The notes beneath the pieces are model-generated. The model made no database searches and had not been told where the DNA came from. It saw only the letters and a list, made by a program, of their open reading frames with translations. A stretch of 64,000 nucleotides of DNA from Aulostomus chinensis (Eukaryota > Chordata > Actinopteri > Syngnathiformes > Aulostomidae): contig JBBMOA010000020.1 of assembly GCA_037954235.1 (NCBI GenBank), forward strand, positions 22,543,177 through 22,607,176, given 5' to 3'. Shown in pieces: positions 62,534-64,000 of this stretch (within the stretch, counting starts at the first letter, position 1; each line of letters begins with the position of its first letter). The position numbers and the translations under genes are program-made.

Positions 62534-63179
62534 GCAAACTGAAGCGGGGAAGACGGAGATGCAAGAAGAGAAAAAGAACCTAAGAAGAGGAGAATTAAGA
62601 AAAGGAGGAGAGGAAGGGAAGGCTGTTAGGCAGGAGCTGAGGGGCGTTTGTCACCACGCTAAGCTCCTCCAGGCCCAGACTTCCTGCCGCAAAGGATTCT
62701 GTCATCAACACCCAACTACTGGCAGCCTTCTCTACCCTAATGGACATATTTCATGACTGGGGTTTTGTTTGTGACGCCACGCTTGGAGCCCCGGAGCACA
62801 TATGGAGGAATAAAAAAGGTTGGAAAAAGGAAAAATGTACTTTGGATCCCGCAAAGGTTCTGGCGACCATGAGATTGGCTTAATCTGAACTCTGAGAGGA
62901 CAGAGACCCCTAGCGAGAGAGGACGTGATTACCGTGCTCAACTGGGCTGAGGACGTCAAGTTCTTGTTTGTCTTTTAGCAGGACGACGTAAAATCCATGA
63001 GGCCAAATTTGCCCAGACTTGATGGTGGGGTACTCAGACTCCCTCTCTCTGTTGCCAAACTGACAGGGAAGTACAAACATGCACCTCCATGAATTTTTTG
63101 CAGGAATCAAAAGTGACTCTTACCTCCGACGACGTTAACTTGGCTTTAGCAGGATGGTGTAAAACCTGGCAAGGCTGTG
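62534..63179. other. noncoding, purine-rich then unique
   Basis: GA-rich to about 62630, then unique sequence without supported genes. Confidence 0.5.
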
Positions 63180-63430
63180 TTTTGTTTTGTTTGCAAGCAC
63201 GCGCTGCGCTACCGAGTTGCTGGGCTCGGTTTGCGCTCATGTGACGTCACAGCGCGCCCACTTACACAATGAATGGACTTCCCCCGCGCATCCTGCGCCT
63301 TGCGATTTCAGTGTGAAACCGCCTCGACGCGGAGTCGTGCCCATGAGCGCATCCCCCGCATGCGAGGCGTTTCTGGTCGGCTGACAGACGGACACGTGGG
63401 TCACGTTACCAGCATCGTTAGTTTTGATTG
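63180..63430. promoter_or_regulatory. CpG-rich segment with CRE palindrome
   Basis: About 27 CpG dinucleotides in about 220 bases by eye, far denser than anything else in the window. It contains the full CRE palindrome TGACGTCA at 63242-63249 (CREB/ATF site), and GCGC-rich flanks without a TATA box. It could be a CpG-type promoter for the possible exon at 63903 or the internal promoter of the transposon-like ORF at 63531. It is also possibly just an unmethylated or young mobile sequence. Confidence 0.45.
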
Positions 63431-63530
63431 GTTAAAACCACACGCTTTCACGGAACGAAAAAAAAGAGAAAGAAAACAAAACAGAGGGCAAAATCAAAGA
63501 ACTCGGCTGCTGGCGACCTGCTTTGGCACA

Positions 63531-63677
63531 ATGCAGCGCAACATAAGCGACATGTTTAAGCGAAAATGTGACAGAGTTGAAGAAGCAGGAGAAAAAGTTA
63601 GCAAAATGAGACCCCCGGAAGATCCAGACTCAGAGCCACTCATTGACGAGAGTGAGTTCCAGGGAGAGACTGTCTGA
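63531..63677 (+). pseudogene. possible hAT-type transposase N-terminal fragment
   Basis: The ATG has A at -3. The 48-residue frame starts MQRNISDMFKRKCDR and is rich in charged residues (EEAGEKVSK, DPDSEPLIDESEFQ). The opening pattern, K/R-R-x-I-x-x-F/M-F-K-R, is typical of the first residues of fish hAT transposases of the ZMYM1/TTF-finger type, as I know them. The frame stops at 63677, and acidic, transposase-like text resumes in another frame just after it (EESATLQEEER), which suggests a frameshifted relic. No zinc finger or catalytic domain is seen. A short genuine first exon is the alternative. Confidence 0.35.
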
Positions 63678-63902
63678 GGAGTCTGCCACCCTACAGGAAG
63701 AAGAAAGGTGGGTGGGGCTATGGGGGCTGCAGTTGTGTGGGGAACAGACACCTGAAACTGTAATAAAAATCACCCAAAACTGATTAAAAACCGTAAAACT
63801 TCGTCAGTGGTGGCGCTTTTTTTTTTTTTTAAACGCGTGCGCACAGGTCCCGCAAGACTTTTCAGCCACTTTCACCCCAGGTGACTTCCCAACCGTTCCG
63901 AG
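63678..63902. other. noncoding; possible 5' untranslated sequence
   Basis: Includes TAATAAAAATC near 63759, T14 near 63818-63831 and a CpG-containing stretch just before the possible exon at 63903. Confidence 0.4.
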
Positions 63903-63965
63903 ATGTTCGGACTTCTTCAGTCGGTCACCAAACAGACTCGGAAGTTCTCAAACATAACGTTTTGC
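63903..63965 (+). CDS. possible short first coding exon at window edge
   Basis: ATG at 63903 opens exactly 21 codons (MFGLLQSVTKQ then TRKFSNITFC) up to a strong donor: bases 63966-63971 are GTAAGT, matching intron positions +1 to +6; the exon ends in C rather than the usual G. The peptide has no acidic residue, has K and R and hydroxylated residues spaced among hydrophobic ones, like a mitochondrial targeting sequence. A CpG-rich region lies upstream. The gene would continue beyond the window, so its product is unknown. A chance ATG next to a chance donor cannot be excluded. Confidence 0.25.
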
Positions 63966-64000
63966 GTAAGTCTTGAGGGATCTCACGAAAGTTCGCTTGT

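Noticed and set aside
62115..62564. 149-codon minus frame with a signal-peptide-like leucine run
   Set aside because: The leucine run is the reverse translation of a (GA)n(GAA)n tract.

Overview
The window looks like about 64 kb of teleost (ray-finned fish) nuclear DNA, probably intergenic or within a very large intron. The evidence is four copies of a tRNA-headed SINE with the conserved central V-domain of fish V-SINEs, two short inverted-repeat DNA transposons and hAT debris of fish type, and a very dense set of (CA/GT)n microsatellites. There are no operons or prokaryotic signals. No intact protein-coding gene can be supported. Most open frames of 60-190 codons are what 64 kb of random sequence gives in six frames, or they run through SINEs and dinucleotide repeats.

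Layout. 1-6 kb: mostly unique noncoding sequence, with SINE copy 1 (3813-4187, perhaps nested in an older repeat) and a broken, 5'-truncated copy of eEF1-gamma (EEF1G) on the minus strand (5600-6042). 6-20 kb: mostly unique sequence, a 28-bp minisatellite of 12 units, each containing a perfect 10-bp palindrome, inside a dispersed repeat (11134-11650), a 573-bp MITE (17230-17802) and a decayed hAT-like terminus near 19.0-19.26 kb. 20-25 kb: SINE copy 2 (minus), a decayed hAT element with a BED zinc-finger fragment (about 22040-22871) and SINE copy 3 with a perfect 13-bp target duplication. 25-43 kb: long unique stretches, possibly with conserved noncoding elements, a perfect 15-bp hairpin at 29179-29223, an (AT)25 tract, several (CA/GT)n tracts, an inverted repeat pair near 40.7/41.07 kb and a 252-bp MITE (41439-41690). 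43-55 kb: SINE copy 4, dispersed repeat fragments, many microsatellites and two G-quadruplex-type tracts. 55.6-56.5 kb: an about 880-bp pyrimidine-rich minisatellite with higher-order 375-bp structure. 56.5-63.2 kb: unique sequence. 63.2-64 kb: a CpG-rich segment with a CRE palindrome, a short ORF resembling the N-terminus of a hAT-type transposase, and at the window edge a possible short first coding exon (63903-63965) followed by a GTAAGT donor.

The parts do not form a pathway. The biology here is genome turnover: retrotransposition (SINEs, probably the EEF1G copy), cut-and-paste elements and their non-autonomous derivatives, and tandem-repeat expansion. I found no convincing new system. 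The items most worth a second look are the window-edge exon and CpG region, the two structured minisatellites, the mosaic SINE copies and the 29.2-kb hairpin.
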